A DNA stretch of 64,000 bases from an uncultured Candidatus Melainabacteria bacterium (GCA_934757155.1 CAKVLI010000005.1:1-64000); one strand, 5' to 3'; shown: positions 51,777-60,678, numbered from the stretch's first letter. Numbers and translations: made by a program. The notes: generated by a model not told the origin, from the letters alone.

Positions 51777-53253
51777 CGATCCCGAATCAACACGTATCCA
51801 CAGAAATATGACGGATACACAAAAAAAGAATTCCAACTATGTTAAAGAAGGAAAAATTGTCAACGCCTTCATTAAAGATCCATTGCTCTCACTGGATGAA
51901 ACTTATGACTCTCTTGTAATTTCTCACGAGGGTGTCGAATTGCCGGAAAGAGTCTATGAAAAAGAAGAAAAAAAGGATAAGACCCTTTTGTACCTTGCAG
52001 GTATTTCGACAGGTGTAATGGCTTTAATTGGCGGGTTTACGATGATGATTAAGAATTTTTCCAAGAAAAAATTTGAGTCCACTCAGGAGTACTTACTCCC
52101 CGGGATTACCAGAAACCACTGTATAAATGACGAACTTCATCAGAGCATTTTTTCAATGATTCAATCCCCGAACAGACGTACAATTTTGGCTGCGCTAGGG
52201 GTAATAACTCTCAGTTCTATGGCATTTCTCGGCAAAACGTTTATTGACGGGTTCAGAGATGTTTGGGTAAAAAAACGTGAAGCTGATATTCAAAAAAATC
52301 TTCAAGAAAACTTGATTGCGGTTGAAACTCAAAGCTTTTCAGGGAAAATTCAAATAATCAGAAGTATGCTCTCATCCAAAGCACAGGGGTTTGCAAAGAC
52401 ATTAGGTGAAACTTCAACGGTTGCGTTTGAAGGCAAAAAAGAGAAAAACGATGAAGAGGATTCAAGAACACTTCCGCTTGTAATTACCGGAGTGGTGACA
52501 TTGGCATCAATTCTCGGATTAGGATATTACGCAATGCGGAATATCAGAAAGAGTGAGGAATTTATCAAAAAAGGACTTGAAAACACAAAAACGGGGTTAG
52601 AGGGTGTTATTAAAGATTTTAATGCGGGAAAAGCGATTAATCCTGTAGAAGGTCATAACGGTGAAGTTCTTACCGGCATGGACGCGTACAAACATTTAAT
52701 CGAGAATATGTTAGAGTCAATTTACGCCAAGCCTGCGGAAATTGAAGAATATATAAACAAGATGAATTTGCCGGAGGGTGAAAAAGAAAAGTTTATCAAA
52801 CACTTGAAAGTTTCTATGAATCAGGCTACAGAGAAGGTTAACAGCGCGATTGGCGGTTCTGGAAGAAATAAAATTACGTATTTTTCGCACGTAAATGATT
52901 ATCTGTCTTTCTTCTATGATTGGCTAATGAATCCGAAAAACCCGCAATTTAAGAACTTGTTCTTTGGAATTTCAGGTATTTCTGCTTTAGCTTATGGAGG
53001 AAAAACAGCATCCGAGGCGGTCAAAGATGTGCAGGTGAAAAAATATAACGCAAATACTGAATTAAATCTTCAAAGAAGACTTGTTTCAACTGAATTGAGG
53101 AACTTTAAGGCAAAGAAAGAATCAGCGATTGAGCCTTTGTGTGAGGAATTTGAATTGCGTAAGCAAACTGGTACGAAACCCGAAGAATTGAAGGTTGTAG
53201 CGGATAATATTCTTTTTGAAATCAAAAACGGACCGCCGTTTGTATACTCTTAA
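51751..53253 (+). CDS. Unknown membrane protein, 500 aa
   Basis: Co-transcribed with the CPHG protein. Hydrophobic segments near residues 78-97 (LYLAGISTGVMALIGGFTMM), 145-165 (TILAALGVITLSSMAFL), 233-255 (LPLVITGVVTLASILGLGYY) and 405-425 (NLFFGISGISALAYGG) alternate with long charged helices. The third and fourth segments and their flanks (KKREADIQKNLQ and VKKYNANTELNLQ) look like repeats of one unit. No transporter or enzyme family recognised. Its stop overlaps the convergent rqcH stop by 4 bases. Confidence 0.7.
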   Translation: MNMTPKIYNDPESTRIHRNMTDTQKKNSNYVKEGKIVNAFIKDPLLSLDETYDSLVISHEGVELPERVYEKEEKKDKTLLYLAGISTGVMALIGGFTMMIKNFSKKKFESTQEYLLPGITRNHCINDELHQSIFSMIQSPNRRTILAALGVITLSSMAFLGKTFIDGFRDVWVKKREADIQKNLQENLIAVETQSFSGKIQIIRSMLSSKAQGFAKTLGETSTVAFEGKKEKNDEEDSRTLPLVITGVVTLASILGLGYYAMRNIRKSEEFIKKGLENTKTGLEGVIKDFNAGKAINPVEGHNGEVLTGMDAYKHLIENMLESIYAKPAEIEEYINKMNLPEGEKEKFIKHLKVSMNQATEKVNSAIGGSGRNKITYFSHVNDYLSFFYDWLMNPKNPQFKNLFFGISGISALAYGGKTASEAVKDVQVKKYNANTELNLQRRLVSTELRNFKAKKESAIEPLCEEFELRKQTGTKPEELKVVADNILFEIKNGPPFVYS

Positions 53254-54656
53254 ACGAGTACCTCTTTTTCGTTTTTATACGTTACATAGCCTAAAGGTGC
53301 TGCAGGAGGTTTTCTCAAATTCTTTGCGCGAGTGTAGATTACGCCGACTTTTGAAGGTTGTGATGCGGAAGAATATTCGCGTGCGAGTTTACAACATTCA
53401 AAAAGAGTTCCTTCGTCGGGCTCTATTCCGTTGACTTTCAGAAGAATGTGAGAGCCTGCGCAGAGTCTTGTATGGAACCAATAATCCTCATCTTTGGCCA
53501 GTTTGGATACAATAAAATCGTTTTGTTTGTTATTCTTCCCGATATAAACATCAAACCCGTTGATTTGAATTTTGGTAACCTGCGGTTTTTCTTTTTTTGT
53601 GGACTTCTTTTCCTCAACTTCGATTTCGGAAAGTTCGTTCATATTTGCGGCTTTGTCAATGCTGTAGAGGATTTCCTCCAAATATTCACGCTCAATATTC
53701 AAACCGTTTAGCAACTCTTCGGACTTTTCTTTTGTGGTTTTTGATTTTGTGTAAAGTCTGAAATATCTTTGAGCATTTTCATTCAAAGTTTTTGTTTCAT
53801 CAAGCTCAATGGTGATATTTCGGTTATTTATATAATCAAAAACTTCAATTTGCGGACTGTAATCCACTTTTTGATAAAGATTTGCGGTCAAAAGCTCGCC
53901 ATAAAGCTTGTATTCATCAGTTTTATCACGTTTTTTCAAGAGAGAAGAAATCTTATCGATAGAGTTTTTAACCCTTTTTAATTTAGGCAGAACAATTGCG
54001 CAAAGCCGACTTTTTTCGGATTTTAGGTTTAAGCTTTCTTGAATTTTTGAATAATACTCATCAAGCATCGTGTTAATTGAGGTTTCAGAAGGGTATTCTT
54101 TTTTCAAAACCTCAATTAATGGAGTCCATTCGCCGTTGTTTGTTTTCGGAGGATAAGTATATTTCAAACCTCCTTGCAATTCTCTATAACGACTTTTTTC
54201 AGCACCCACATTATGCGCACAGCCGATTATTACAGAGGTTTCTCTGTCGTAGAGGATTACGTTTGAGTGTTTTCCCATAAGCTCAATACAAAGACAGAGT
54301 TGTCTTCTCTGTGAGAACTCATCCATTACATCAAAATGAAATTCAAGAATTCGTTCACCTTCTATAACAAGAGCATCTCCAATTCTGCAGCCTTCAAGAT
54401 ATTTTCGAAGAAGCATACAAAACATCGGAGGTTGTTTGGGAAAAACAATTCCTCTTCGGTCGTTTTCAATAAAACAAATGTGATAAATCTGCGGATTAAT
54501 ATTTATATAAAACTTCCTGCTCTCACCGTTGTTCCTAAGCGAAAATATAAAATCTCTCCTTGTCGGCTGTTGAATTTTTTGCAATCGGGCGCCGATAAAA
54601 AAATCAATATTTTCTTCAAAGAAAGCTTTGAGAGTTAAGGAATCAATATTTATCAT
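53250..54656 (-). CDS. rqcH: RqcH/NFACT ribosome quality-control protein
   Basis: A 468-residue NFACT protein. RqcH binds 50S subunits with stalled peptidyl-tRNA and recruits tRNA-Ala to add alanine tails; older annotations call it fibronectin-binding. The NFACT-N domain (FPKQPPMFCMLLRKYLEG, CIELMGKHSNVILYD), a coiled-coil middle, and NFACT-R (DYWFHTRLCAGSHILLK) are present. Shorter than the 570-residue Bacillus protein, mainly at the C-terminus. ATGA overlap with the upstream membrane gene. Confidence 0.92.
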   Translation of the reverse strand: MINIDSLTLKAFFEENIDFFIGARLQKIQQPTRRDFIFSLRNNGESRKFYININPQIYHICFIENDRRGIVFPKQPPMFCMLLRKYLEGCRIGDALVIEGERILEFHFDVMDEFSQRRQLCLCIELMGKHSNVILYDRETSVIIGCAHNVGAEKSRYRELQGGLKYTYPPKTNNGEWTPLIEVLKKEYPSETSINTMLDEYYSKIQESLNLKSEKSRLCAIVLPKLKRVKNSIDKISSLLKKRDKTDEYKLYGELLTANLYQKVDYSPQIEVFDYINNRNITIELDETKTLNENAQRYFRLYTKSKTTKEKSEELLNGLNIEREYLEEILYSIDKAANMNELSEIEVEEKKSTKKEKPQVTKIQINGFDVYIGKNNKQNDFIVSKLAKDEDYWFHTRLCAGSHILLKVNGIEPDEGTLFECCKLAREYSSASQPSKVGVIYTRAKNLRKPPAAPLGYVTYKNEKEVLV

Positions 54657-55417
54657 ATATTTTCTGCTGTTTCAGGCTTGATGGCTTTTGCTGTGATGAA
54701 AAAGCTTACAAAAGATGTGTATGCGGTTATAGCAGCTCCAGCAAGGCTTATTATTACGTTATAAACGATTTTGTTCATTACAAATGCCATACAGATTTTA
54801 GCAACAGCTATGTAAGGGATTGCAAAAATAAGGATTAATAAAACAAACAATCCAATTGCTTTCCAATAAGTGCCTTTGTTCGCTTTGATGAGTCTTGTTG
54901 CTTGTTTTATTCTCAAATAGCTGGTCAAAGAGCCCGTTTTAGCAAAAATCCAAGCGTATGCCATTGTGTATAGAATGATATAAATAAGTGTTAATGCTAG
55001 AACAACAGCTGCAACGATAAGCGGAACTGTAGACGGTTTTCCGATAATAGTTCCCACAACAACAGGTGCAAGAGTTATTATTGCTAAGATTGTCGTAAAT
55101 AAAAATATCGCAATATAGTTTTTAAATCCCAAGATAAAACTATTTTTGAGGTTAATGAATGGCAATACATAATTATCATTTTGTTCAAACAACGCTTTTA
55201 TGCAGGCAAAACCGTATCCAATCGCAAACATGTGAATCAGAGTTCCAAGTATGTTTAAAATATAGTATTCAGCAGACGGTGGAACATTTGAACAGCATCC
55301 CTTATACATATCTGCTGTATTATAGCAAAGTTGTGTTAGTAACGTGATTAATGCGAGCACAAGTGCTTTTTGCCCGTACTTATTGTCTTTGAACATATAG
55401 TTAAATGCGTTAGCCAT
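54653..55417 (-). CDS. Multi-pass membrane protein (DUF4013-like)
   Basis: A 254-residue protein with about six membrane segments and short polar loops. The start MANAFNYMFKDNKYGQKALV and internal NLKNSFILGFKNYIAIFLF resemble DUF4013-type proteins, but this is a weak resemblance. GGAGAGA lies 5-8 bases before the ATG. It overlaps rqcH by 4 bases, so the two are co-transcribed. Function unknown. Confidence 0.65.
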   Translation of the reverse strand: MANAFNYMFKDNKYGQKALVLALITLLTQLCYNTADMYKGCCSNVPPSAEYYILNILGTLIHMFAIGYGFACIKALFEQNDNYVLPFINLKNSFILGFKNYIAIFLFTTILAIITLAPVVVGTIIGKPSTVPLIVAAVVLALTLIYIILYTMAYAWIFAKTGSLTSYLRIKQATRLIKANKGTYWKAIGLFVLLILIFAIPYIAVAKICMAFVMNKIVYNVIISLAGAAITAYTSFVSFFITAKAIKPETAENI

Positions 55418-55500
55418 TTTCTCTCTCCTTATTGCTTGAGTAAATTATATAATTAATTAGTTTACTAGTAAAGTACTTAACTGCACTTGTGTTTAACCCT

Positions 55501-55582
55501 GCGATCCTTCGGTCGCTTCGCTCCCTCAGGATGACAAAATGGTTACGTCATTCTGAGGCTTTAGCCGAAAAATCGCAAGGTC
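55501..55582 (+). repeat. Long direct repeat D, copy 1
   Basis: An imperfect hairpin unit GCGATCCTTCGGTCGCTTCG...CTCAGGATGAC...GTCATTCTGAG...GCCGAAAAATCGCAAGG. About 82 bases, matching 55911-55994 with few changes. Confidence 0.8.
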
Positions 55583-55596
55583 CGTGTATTTTTCCA

Positions 55597-55890
55597 CTAT
55601 ATGATAGACTCATATAAGTCTTGCCAGCTAGGGTTAAACTTACTAATTATATCTTTTTTAAATTGTCGGGTTTTGCCTTTTAAATACTTTTCTCTTTCTA
55701 TTGCAGTTACAATTGAGTCGGTAGATTCAAAATATACTAATTTTGTTAAATTATATTGTTTTGAAAAGCCTTCGACCACTTTATTTTTATGTTCCCATAT
55801 TCTTTTGGGTAAATCGGAAGTAACTCCTATATAATAAACAGAATTATGTTCATTGGTGATTATATAAATATATCCGTTTTTGTACTTCAT
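55597..55890 (-). CDS. GIY-YIG nuclease-domain protein
   Basis: A 97-residue stand-alone GIY-YIG domain, with GYIYIITNEHNSVYYIGVTS as the GIY-YIG motif, Arg in PKRIWEHK, and Glu in IEREKYLK. Such small proteins (YhbQ/UPF0213-like) are nicking or repair nucleases or mobile endonucleases. AGGA precedes the ATG by 6 bases. The gene lies exactly between two long direct repeats, which suggests a mobile cassette. Confidence 0.85.
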   Translation of the reverse strand: MKYKNGYIYIITNEHNSVYYIGVTSDLPKRIWEHKNKVVEGFSKQYNLTKLVYFESTDSIVTAIEREKYLKGKTRQFKKDIISKFNPSWQDLYESII

Positions 55891-55910
55891 AAATTATCCT
55901 ACTATTTAAT

Positions 55911-55994
55911 CTTGCGATCCTTCGGTCGCTCTGCTCCCTCTGGATGACGAAACAACCGCGTCATTCTGAGGCTTTAGCCGAAGAATCGCAAGGT
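55911..55994 (+). repeat. Long direct repeat D, copy 2
   Basis: CTTGCGATCCTTCGGTCGCT...CTCTGGATGAC...GTCATTCTGAG...GCCGAAGAATCGCAAGG, same orientation as copy 1. Confidence 0.8.
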
Positions 55995-56035
55995 ATTGGT
56001 AGCTTGCGATTCTTTTAATAATATTTTATTTCAAG

Positions 56036-58699
56036 CTATTTCAAAGATTCAATCAAATCTTTGATAGCATTTTCTTGAACTGTGATTTCTTCAATTCTTG
56101 CGTTGGTTTGTTCAACGAGTTCTTTTGGAGCGTTAGCAACAAATTTTTCGTTTTTCATTCTGCCGACAAGAGAATTCTTTTCGTTCAAAAGTTTTTCGAG
56201 TTTCTTTTCCTGACGTTTGATTTCTGCGTCCAAATCAATCAAATCCGCAAGGGGAACAATGAGTTTTGAAGCAGAAACAACAGCTGTTGCAGATTTTGGC
56301 GGAATTGGTGCGTCTACAGGAGCGTAAGTTATATTATTAACTTTTGCCAATCTGTGAATATATGCTTCAATTTCCTCGAAAATAGCTTTTTCGTTTTCGT
56401 CAGCTCTAATTTCAACATCAACTGTTGCTGAAGTTGAAATATTGAAGCTTTGTCTTACGTTTCTCAAAGAAGTGATTGTTTCAAATACAAGTTTCATTTC
56501 AGCAGCTTCTTTTGGGAAAGAAAGGCTTTCTTCATAAACCGGATATTTTGCGATAATCAACGCAGAAGGAGCATCATCGCCCAAACCGAATGAACTCAAG
56601 CTTTGCCATACTTGTTCAGTAATATGCGGCATAATCGGGTGCAGCATTCTGAGTGACATATCCAAAACGTATCTCAAAACTCTTTGAGTATTCATTTTCA
56701 ATTCAGGGTCGTTCAACTGAATTTTTGCGATTTCAACGTACCAGTCGCAGTATTCGCTTCTGAAGAAATCGTACAATGTGTGCGCAATTTCACCGATTCT
56801 GTACTCTTCCATATGTTGGTTAACCGTTTTTGCAGTTTCGTTCAATTGGTTAAGTATCCACTTATCAACAAGCGTGAGCTTATCTCTGTCAATCGGATTG
56901 TTGTCAACACCTTCCAAATTCATTAATACGAAACGTGATGCGTTCCAGAGTTTGTTTGCAAAGTTTCTTCCGTATTCAAATCTTTCGTCAGAAATCTTGA
57001 TATCCTGACCGCCGTATGTACAGAGAGAAGTCATTGTGAAACGAAGTGCGTCACAACCGTATTTTTCAATGATTTTAACAGGGTCAATTGTGTTGCCTTT
57101 TGATTTTGACATCTTCTGACCTTTTTCATCACGAATCAAACCGTGAATATAAACAGTCGAGAATGGCGCTTTTCCTGTGAATTCTAAGCCCATTGTAATC
57201 ATTCTTGCAACCCAGAAGAAAATGATATCAAAACCGGTTACGAGAACTGATGTCGGGTAGAATTTTTTGAAATCATCCGTTTCAGAGTTCGGGAATCCCA
57301 TTGTTGAGAACGGCCACAAACCTGAAGAGAACCAAGTATCAAGGCAATCGCTGTCTTGTACGTAATTTTCAGGATCCGGATTTTCTTTCGCTACAACCAT
57401 TTCACCTGTAACCTTGTGGTAATAAGCCGGAATTTGGTGTCCCCACCAGATTTGACGAGAAATACACCAGTCGCGGATGTTTTCCATCCAGCCAAGGTAG
57501 TTCTTTTCCCAACGTTCAGGGATGAATTTTATTCTTCCGTCTTTAACTGCAGCAATCGCTTCTTTTGCAAGCGGAGCCATTTTTACGAACCATTGTTCAG
57601 AAAGAAGCGGTTCGATTGTTGTGTTACATCTTTGACATTTACCAACATTGTGTTCGTGGTCTTTTACTCTTAGCAAGAAATTGTTGTAACTCAACATATC
57701 AACGATTTTTTTACGAGCTTCATAACGGTCGAGTCCTTGGTATTCAGGCGGAACTTCTGTACAAGCTTTCATTTTTCCTTCGCCATCAATAACCCAAATT
57801 GGAGTAAAGTTGTGACGTTTGCCGACTTCGAAGTCGTTAGGATCGTGAGCAGGAGTGATTTTAACCGCACCTGTTCCGAAAGATTTATCAACATATTCGT
57901 CCGCAATGATAGGAATTTGACGTCCTGAAAGCGGAATCATGACAGTTTTACCGACTAGTTCTGAATACTTTTTATCGCTAGGGTGAACAGCAATTGCAAC
58001 GTCACCGAAAATGGTTTCCGGTCTTGTTGTTGCAACGATAATAGCACCAGGTTCGCCGACGAGCGGGTAAGAAATTTCCCACAAATGTCCTTGTTCTGTT
58101 TCGTATTCTGTTTCAACGTCAGAAATTGCTGATTGACAGCGAGGACACCAGTTTACGATATAAGCACCTTTGTAAATAAGTCCTTTGTTGTATAGTTTTA
58201 CGAAAACTTCTTTTACAGCATCTGAACAGCCTTTGTCGAAAGTAAATCTTTCTCTTGAGCGGTCAAAAGATGCGCCTAAACGTTTGCACTGGTCAAGGAT
58301 GTGGCTCTTGTGTTCATTTGTCCATTCCCAAGTTTTTTCAACAAACTTTTCTCTGCCCAAATCGTGTCTTGTCAAACCTTCTTTCGCGAGTTGTTTTTCA
58401 ACGACGTTTTGAGTAGCCAAACCTGCGTGGTCAGTACCCGGAATCCACAATGCTTCGTATCCGCTCATTCTGTGGTAACGGATAAGAATATCTTGCAATG
58501 TTTCGTCCAAAGCGTGTCCCATGTGTAAAACACCGGTTACGTTTGGCGGCGGAATTACAATCGTGTAAGGCGGTTTGTCAGAATGCGCATCTGCTCTGAA
58601 ATAGTTGCCGTCTTCCCAAAATTTGTACATTTTCTCTTCAGTCGACGTAGGGTCATAAACTGTAGGTAAATCTTCCGCTTTTATTTTTGTCTCTGTCAT
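56036..58699 (-). CDS. valS: Valyl-tRNA synthetase
   Basis: Charges tRNA-Val. The 887 residues show class I motifs PPPNVTGVLHMGHAL (HIGH), GTDHAGLATQ, the editing-domain GDVAIAVHP, KMSKSKGN, and a C-terminal coiled coil (DAEIKRQEKKLEKLLNEKN) that grips the tRNA. Full length. GAGGGA is 8-13 bases before the ATG. No T-box-like leader is visible. Confidence 0.98.
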   Translation of the reverse strand: MTETKIKAEDLPTVYDPTSTEEKMYKFWEDGNYFRADAHSDKPPYTIVIPPPNVTGVLHMGHALDETLQDILIRYHRMSGYEALWIPGTDHAGLATQNVVEKQLAKEGLTRHDLGREKFVEKTWEWTNEHKSHILDQCKRLGASFDRSRERFTFDKGCSDAVKEVFVKLYNKGLIYKGAYIVNWCPRCQSAISDVETEYETEQGHLWEISYPLVGEPGAIIVATTRPETIFGDVAIAVHPSDKKYSELVGKTVMIPLSGRQIPIIADEYVDKSFGTGAVKITPAHDPNDFEVGKRHNFTPIWVIDGEGKMKACTEVPPEYQGLDRYEARKKIVDMLSYNNFLLRVKDHEHNVGKCQRCNTTIEPLLSEQWFVKMAPLAKEAIAAVKDGRIKFIPERWEKNYLGWMENIRDWCISRQIWWGHQIPAYYHKVTGEMVVAKENPDPENYVQDSDCLDTWFSSGLWPFSTMGFPNSETDDFKKFYPTSVLVTGFDIIFFWVARMITMGLEFTGKAPFSTVYIHGLIRDEKGQKMSKSKGNTIDPVKIIEKYGCDALRFTMTSLCTYGGQDIKISDERFEYGRNFANKLWNASRFVLMNLEGVDNNPIDRDKLTLVDKWILNQLNETAKTVNQHMEEYRIGEIAHTLYDFFRSEYCDWYVEIAKIQLNDPELKMNTQRVLRYVLDMSLRMLHPIMPHITEQVWQSLSSFGLGDDAPSALIIAKYPVYEESLSFPKEAAEMKLVFETITSLRNVRQSFNISTSATVDVEIRADENEKAIFEEIEAYIHRLAKVNNITYAPVDAPIPPKSATAVVSASKLIVPLADLIDLDAEIKRQEKKLEKLLNEKNSLVGRMKNEKFVANAPKELVEQTNARIEEITVQENAIKDLIESLK

Positions 58700-58792
58700 A
58701 ATATATTCCCTCGCTCGTGTATTTTAGATAATTAAATCTTAGCATAAACACGAATGTTTTTGTTCTTTTTCTTTCTTTTTGCTTAGCAGTAG

Positions 58793-58827
58793 GTCGGCAT
58801 TACTATGCCGACAAAATTTTTTTTTTC
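58793..58827 (+). terminator. Hairpin plus T-run, not linked to a gene
   Basis: Perfect 8-base stem GTCGGCAT / ATGCCGAC with a 4-base loop, followed by AAAA and more than ten T. No plus-strand gene ends upstream, so its job is unclear. Confidence 0.4.
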
Positions 58828-58833
58828 TTGTTT

Positions 58834-58880
58834 GTCATTTTCTTTCTTCTTAGTTGCGGGGCAAGAAGAAAGAAAATGAC
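58834..58880 (+). repeat. Perfect 18-bp inverted repeat (family C)
   Basis: GTCATTTTCTTTCTTCTT (58834-58851) and its complement (58863-58880) around an 11-base loop containing TTGC. Followed by CAATTGTTCACAAC as in 31740-31790. Confidence 0.7.
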
Positions 58881-58943
58881 GAAAAGAAAGAAGAAGCACG
58901 CAATTGTTCACAACGTCTTCGCTTCGCTCAGCCGAAAATAGGG

Positions 58944-58972
58944 TTGTGCTACGCACAATCTATTAGCTCGTT
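58944..58972 (+). repeat. Family B half-copy
   Basis: GTTGTGCTACGCACAATCTA followed by TTAGCTCG, matching 31842-31870. Confidence 0.5.
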
Positions 58973-59178
58973 AGGGTAAATATATTTGATTAACCACCCC
59001 CTTAATCCCCCTCCCCAAGGGGGCATTGAATGCTTGAATCCGTCCATAACGGAGTGAGTAATCAATGTTAATGAGCCAATAACAAAGCAGGTGTTGTTTG
59101 AACGTAGTGAGTTCACCTGCTTAGGGCGAATTTTACAATTGATTAACGAACGCAGTTCCGGACGGAGAGTTTCTTTGC

Positions 59179-59210
59179 GCCGCGTTTCTTTGCGGTCAAA
59201 GAAATGCGGC
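59179..59210 (+). repeat. Imperfect inverted repeat
   Basis: GCCGCGTTTCTTTG (59179-59192) pairs with CAAAGAAATGCGGC (59197-59210), one mismatch, 4-base loop. Related in style to family C. Confidence 0.5.
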
Positions 59211-59265
59211 TAAAAATATGAAACTAAAATGTCAATATTTATGATGACAATTCTTTCAAAAACGT

Positions 59266-59277
59266 TATAATAAGATT
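59266..59277 (+). promoter_or_regulatory. Leaderless -10 element
   Basis: TATAAT (59266-59271) ends 6 bases before the ATG at 59278. Confidence 0.55.
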
Positions 59278-59763
59278 ATGAAAAAATTCCTGACCTTATT
59301 TTTAGCAATTTTGTTTCCCCTTTTTGTAAACGCTGCTGTCTTGGAAGCAGGTGTTTCGATTGAGGATGTTCCGGATGCTATGTTCGGGAGCTGGCGGGTC
59401 AAGGCGGTTTTGGATACATCAAACAGTTATGGCACATTTAAACCTCAGAGCCTTGATTTTTGGAATATGTCCCGAGTAGGGAATGAAATCACTTTAGACA
59501 ACCCTTTTACAGGCGCAAAATCGACAATCTCTCTTAAGAATGTCGAAGGAAATGTTGTTGTTTTTTCAAAAAAGGCAAAATATGATGACAATAAAGTCTT
59601 AACCGACACTGTAACAATAAGGCTGAGTGATACGGAATTCAGCGGAATAAACAGCCTGACGCTGGAATCGTTTTCACTTGTGGATAACCATTTGATTAAG
59701 ACAGAAACCGCAACCTATAAAATTACCGGAGAAAAAATTGCGGGAGAAAGTGTTATTAAATAA
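59278..59763 (+). CDS. Unknown exported protein, 161 aa
   Basis: A signal peptide (MKKFLTLFLAILFPLFVNAA, cleavage near NAA-V) followed by about 140 residues of beta-rich sequence (SWRVKAVLD, ITLDNPFTGAKSTISL, DTVTIRLSD) that could be a small beta-barrel or lipocalin-like fold. The family is not recognised. It ends 8 bases inside the convergent sigma-factor gene. Confidence 0.75.
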   Translation: MKKFLTLFLAILFPLFVNAAVLEAGVSIEDVPDAMFGSWRVKAVLDTSNSYGTFKPQSLDFWNMSRVGNEITLDNPFTGAKSTISLKNVEGNVVVFSKKAKYDDNKVLTDTVTIRLSDTEFSGINSLTLESFSLVDNHLIKTETATYKITGEKIAGESVIK

Positions 59764-60580
59764 TACTTTTCTTAAGTCTTTCGCTTCTGTTTTCGCTCAA
59801 CAAGTTTTTGAGCTTCATAATAGCTTGTGCGTGAAGTTGTGATACACGGGATTCTGAAACGTTAATCGCGTCGCCGATTTCTTTAAGGGTCATATTTTCG
59901 TGGTAATAAAGAACCATTATGGTTCTTTCTCTCTCAGGTAAACGTTTCAAAGCATCCTCCAATTCCTTTTTGACATCTTTTTCTTCAAGTTGTTCGTGTG
60001 GTGCGAGATTGTGAGAATCTTCGATTGTATCAATTATTTCAATGTCGCCGTCTGATGCGCCTTTTTTGTCGTAGAGTGACGTAATTGTTGTGTCGTCAGC
60101 CAATAACTGTTCGACTTTTTCCTTCTCAATTCCCAAGTAATTTGCGATTTCGGTGTTTGTGGCAGCCCTTCCGAATTGTTTTTTTAGCTCATCCTGAGCC
60201 TCTTTCACATCCCTGATTTTTCTTCTGACACTTCTCGGCAGAAAATCTTGTGAACGAACTTTGTCAATGATATTTCCTCGAATACGTACAAGCGCGTAGG
60301 TTTCAAACCTTGCGCCCATTTTTGGGGTATATTTTTCTACAGCGTCAATAAGCCCTTCCACGCCGTAGCTTGAAATATCTTCAAACGAAAAAGTCGGCGG
60401 AAGCGCAACTTTCACACGCCCTACAACGTATCTTGTAAGATAGATATATTGTAGGATTAATTTATCCCTGAGAGTTTTGTTGTCGTGGTCAGCAAAATAT
60501 TGAGTCCACAGCTCTGTCAACTCTTCATTAGATGCACGTTTTATTTTGTTGTACGAAGAAAAATCTAAATCCTGTTCCAT
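59756..60580 (-). CDS. FliA/WhiG-type (sigma-28) RNA polymerase sigma factor
   Basis: A 274-residue group 3 sigma factor with regions 2, 3 and 4: SFEDISSYGVEGLIDAVEKY and RFETYALVRIRGNIIDKVR (region 2), SQDFLPRSVRRK and ATNTEIANYLG (region 3), PERERTIMVLYYHENMTLKE then VSESRVSQLHAQAI (region 4). The 'RIRG...RSQD.LPRSVR' segment is typical of FliA/SigD/WhiG. Start 60580 (MEQDLDF) is uncertain; TTG 60604 is in frame, and a TAAAAT lies just before it. Four promoters of the form this factor should recognise occur in the window, one of them just upstream of the divergent neighbour. No anti-sigma (FlgM) is seen. Confidence 0.93.
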   Translation of the reverse strand: MEQDLDFSSYNKIKRASNEELTELWTQYFADHDNKTLRDKLILQYIYLTRYVVGRVKVALPPTFSFEDISSYGVEGLIDAVEKYTPKMGARFETYALVRIRGNIIDKVRSQDFLPRSVRRKIRDVKEAQDELKKQFGRAATNTEIANYLGIEKEKVEQLLADDTTITSLYDKKGASDGDIEIIDTIEDSHNLAPHEQLEEKDVKKELEDALKRLPERERTIMVLYYHENMTLKEIGDAINVSESRVSQLHAQAIMKLKNLLSENRSERLKKSII

Positions 60581-60678
60581 CCCGTTCGCCCACAAACATG
60601 TCAACTATTATTTTATCCTTTTTGAAAAAAATCTCTATCGTTTATATGTATGAAATGTAAATTTTTGTAACGATATCC

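Larger units (their letters stand above)
58700..59277. other. Repeat-filled intergenic region
   Basis: 578 bases between divergent genes, no gene seen. It holds a GTCGGCAT-tact-ATGCCGAC hairpin plus T-run (58793-58827), the family C inverted repeat (58834-58880), a family B half-copy (58944-58972), and an imperfect hairpin (59179-59210). The valS promoter and the promoter of the 161-aa gene are at the ends. Confidence 0.65.

Noticed and set aside
58700..58800. T-box leader for valS
   Set aside because: No T-box antiterminator sequence or specifier loop is visible and the leader is short.
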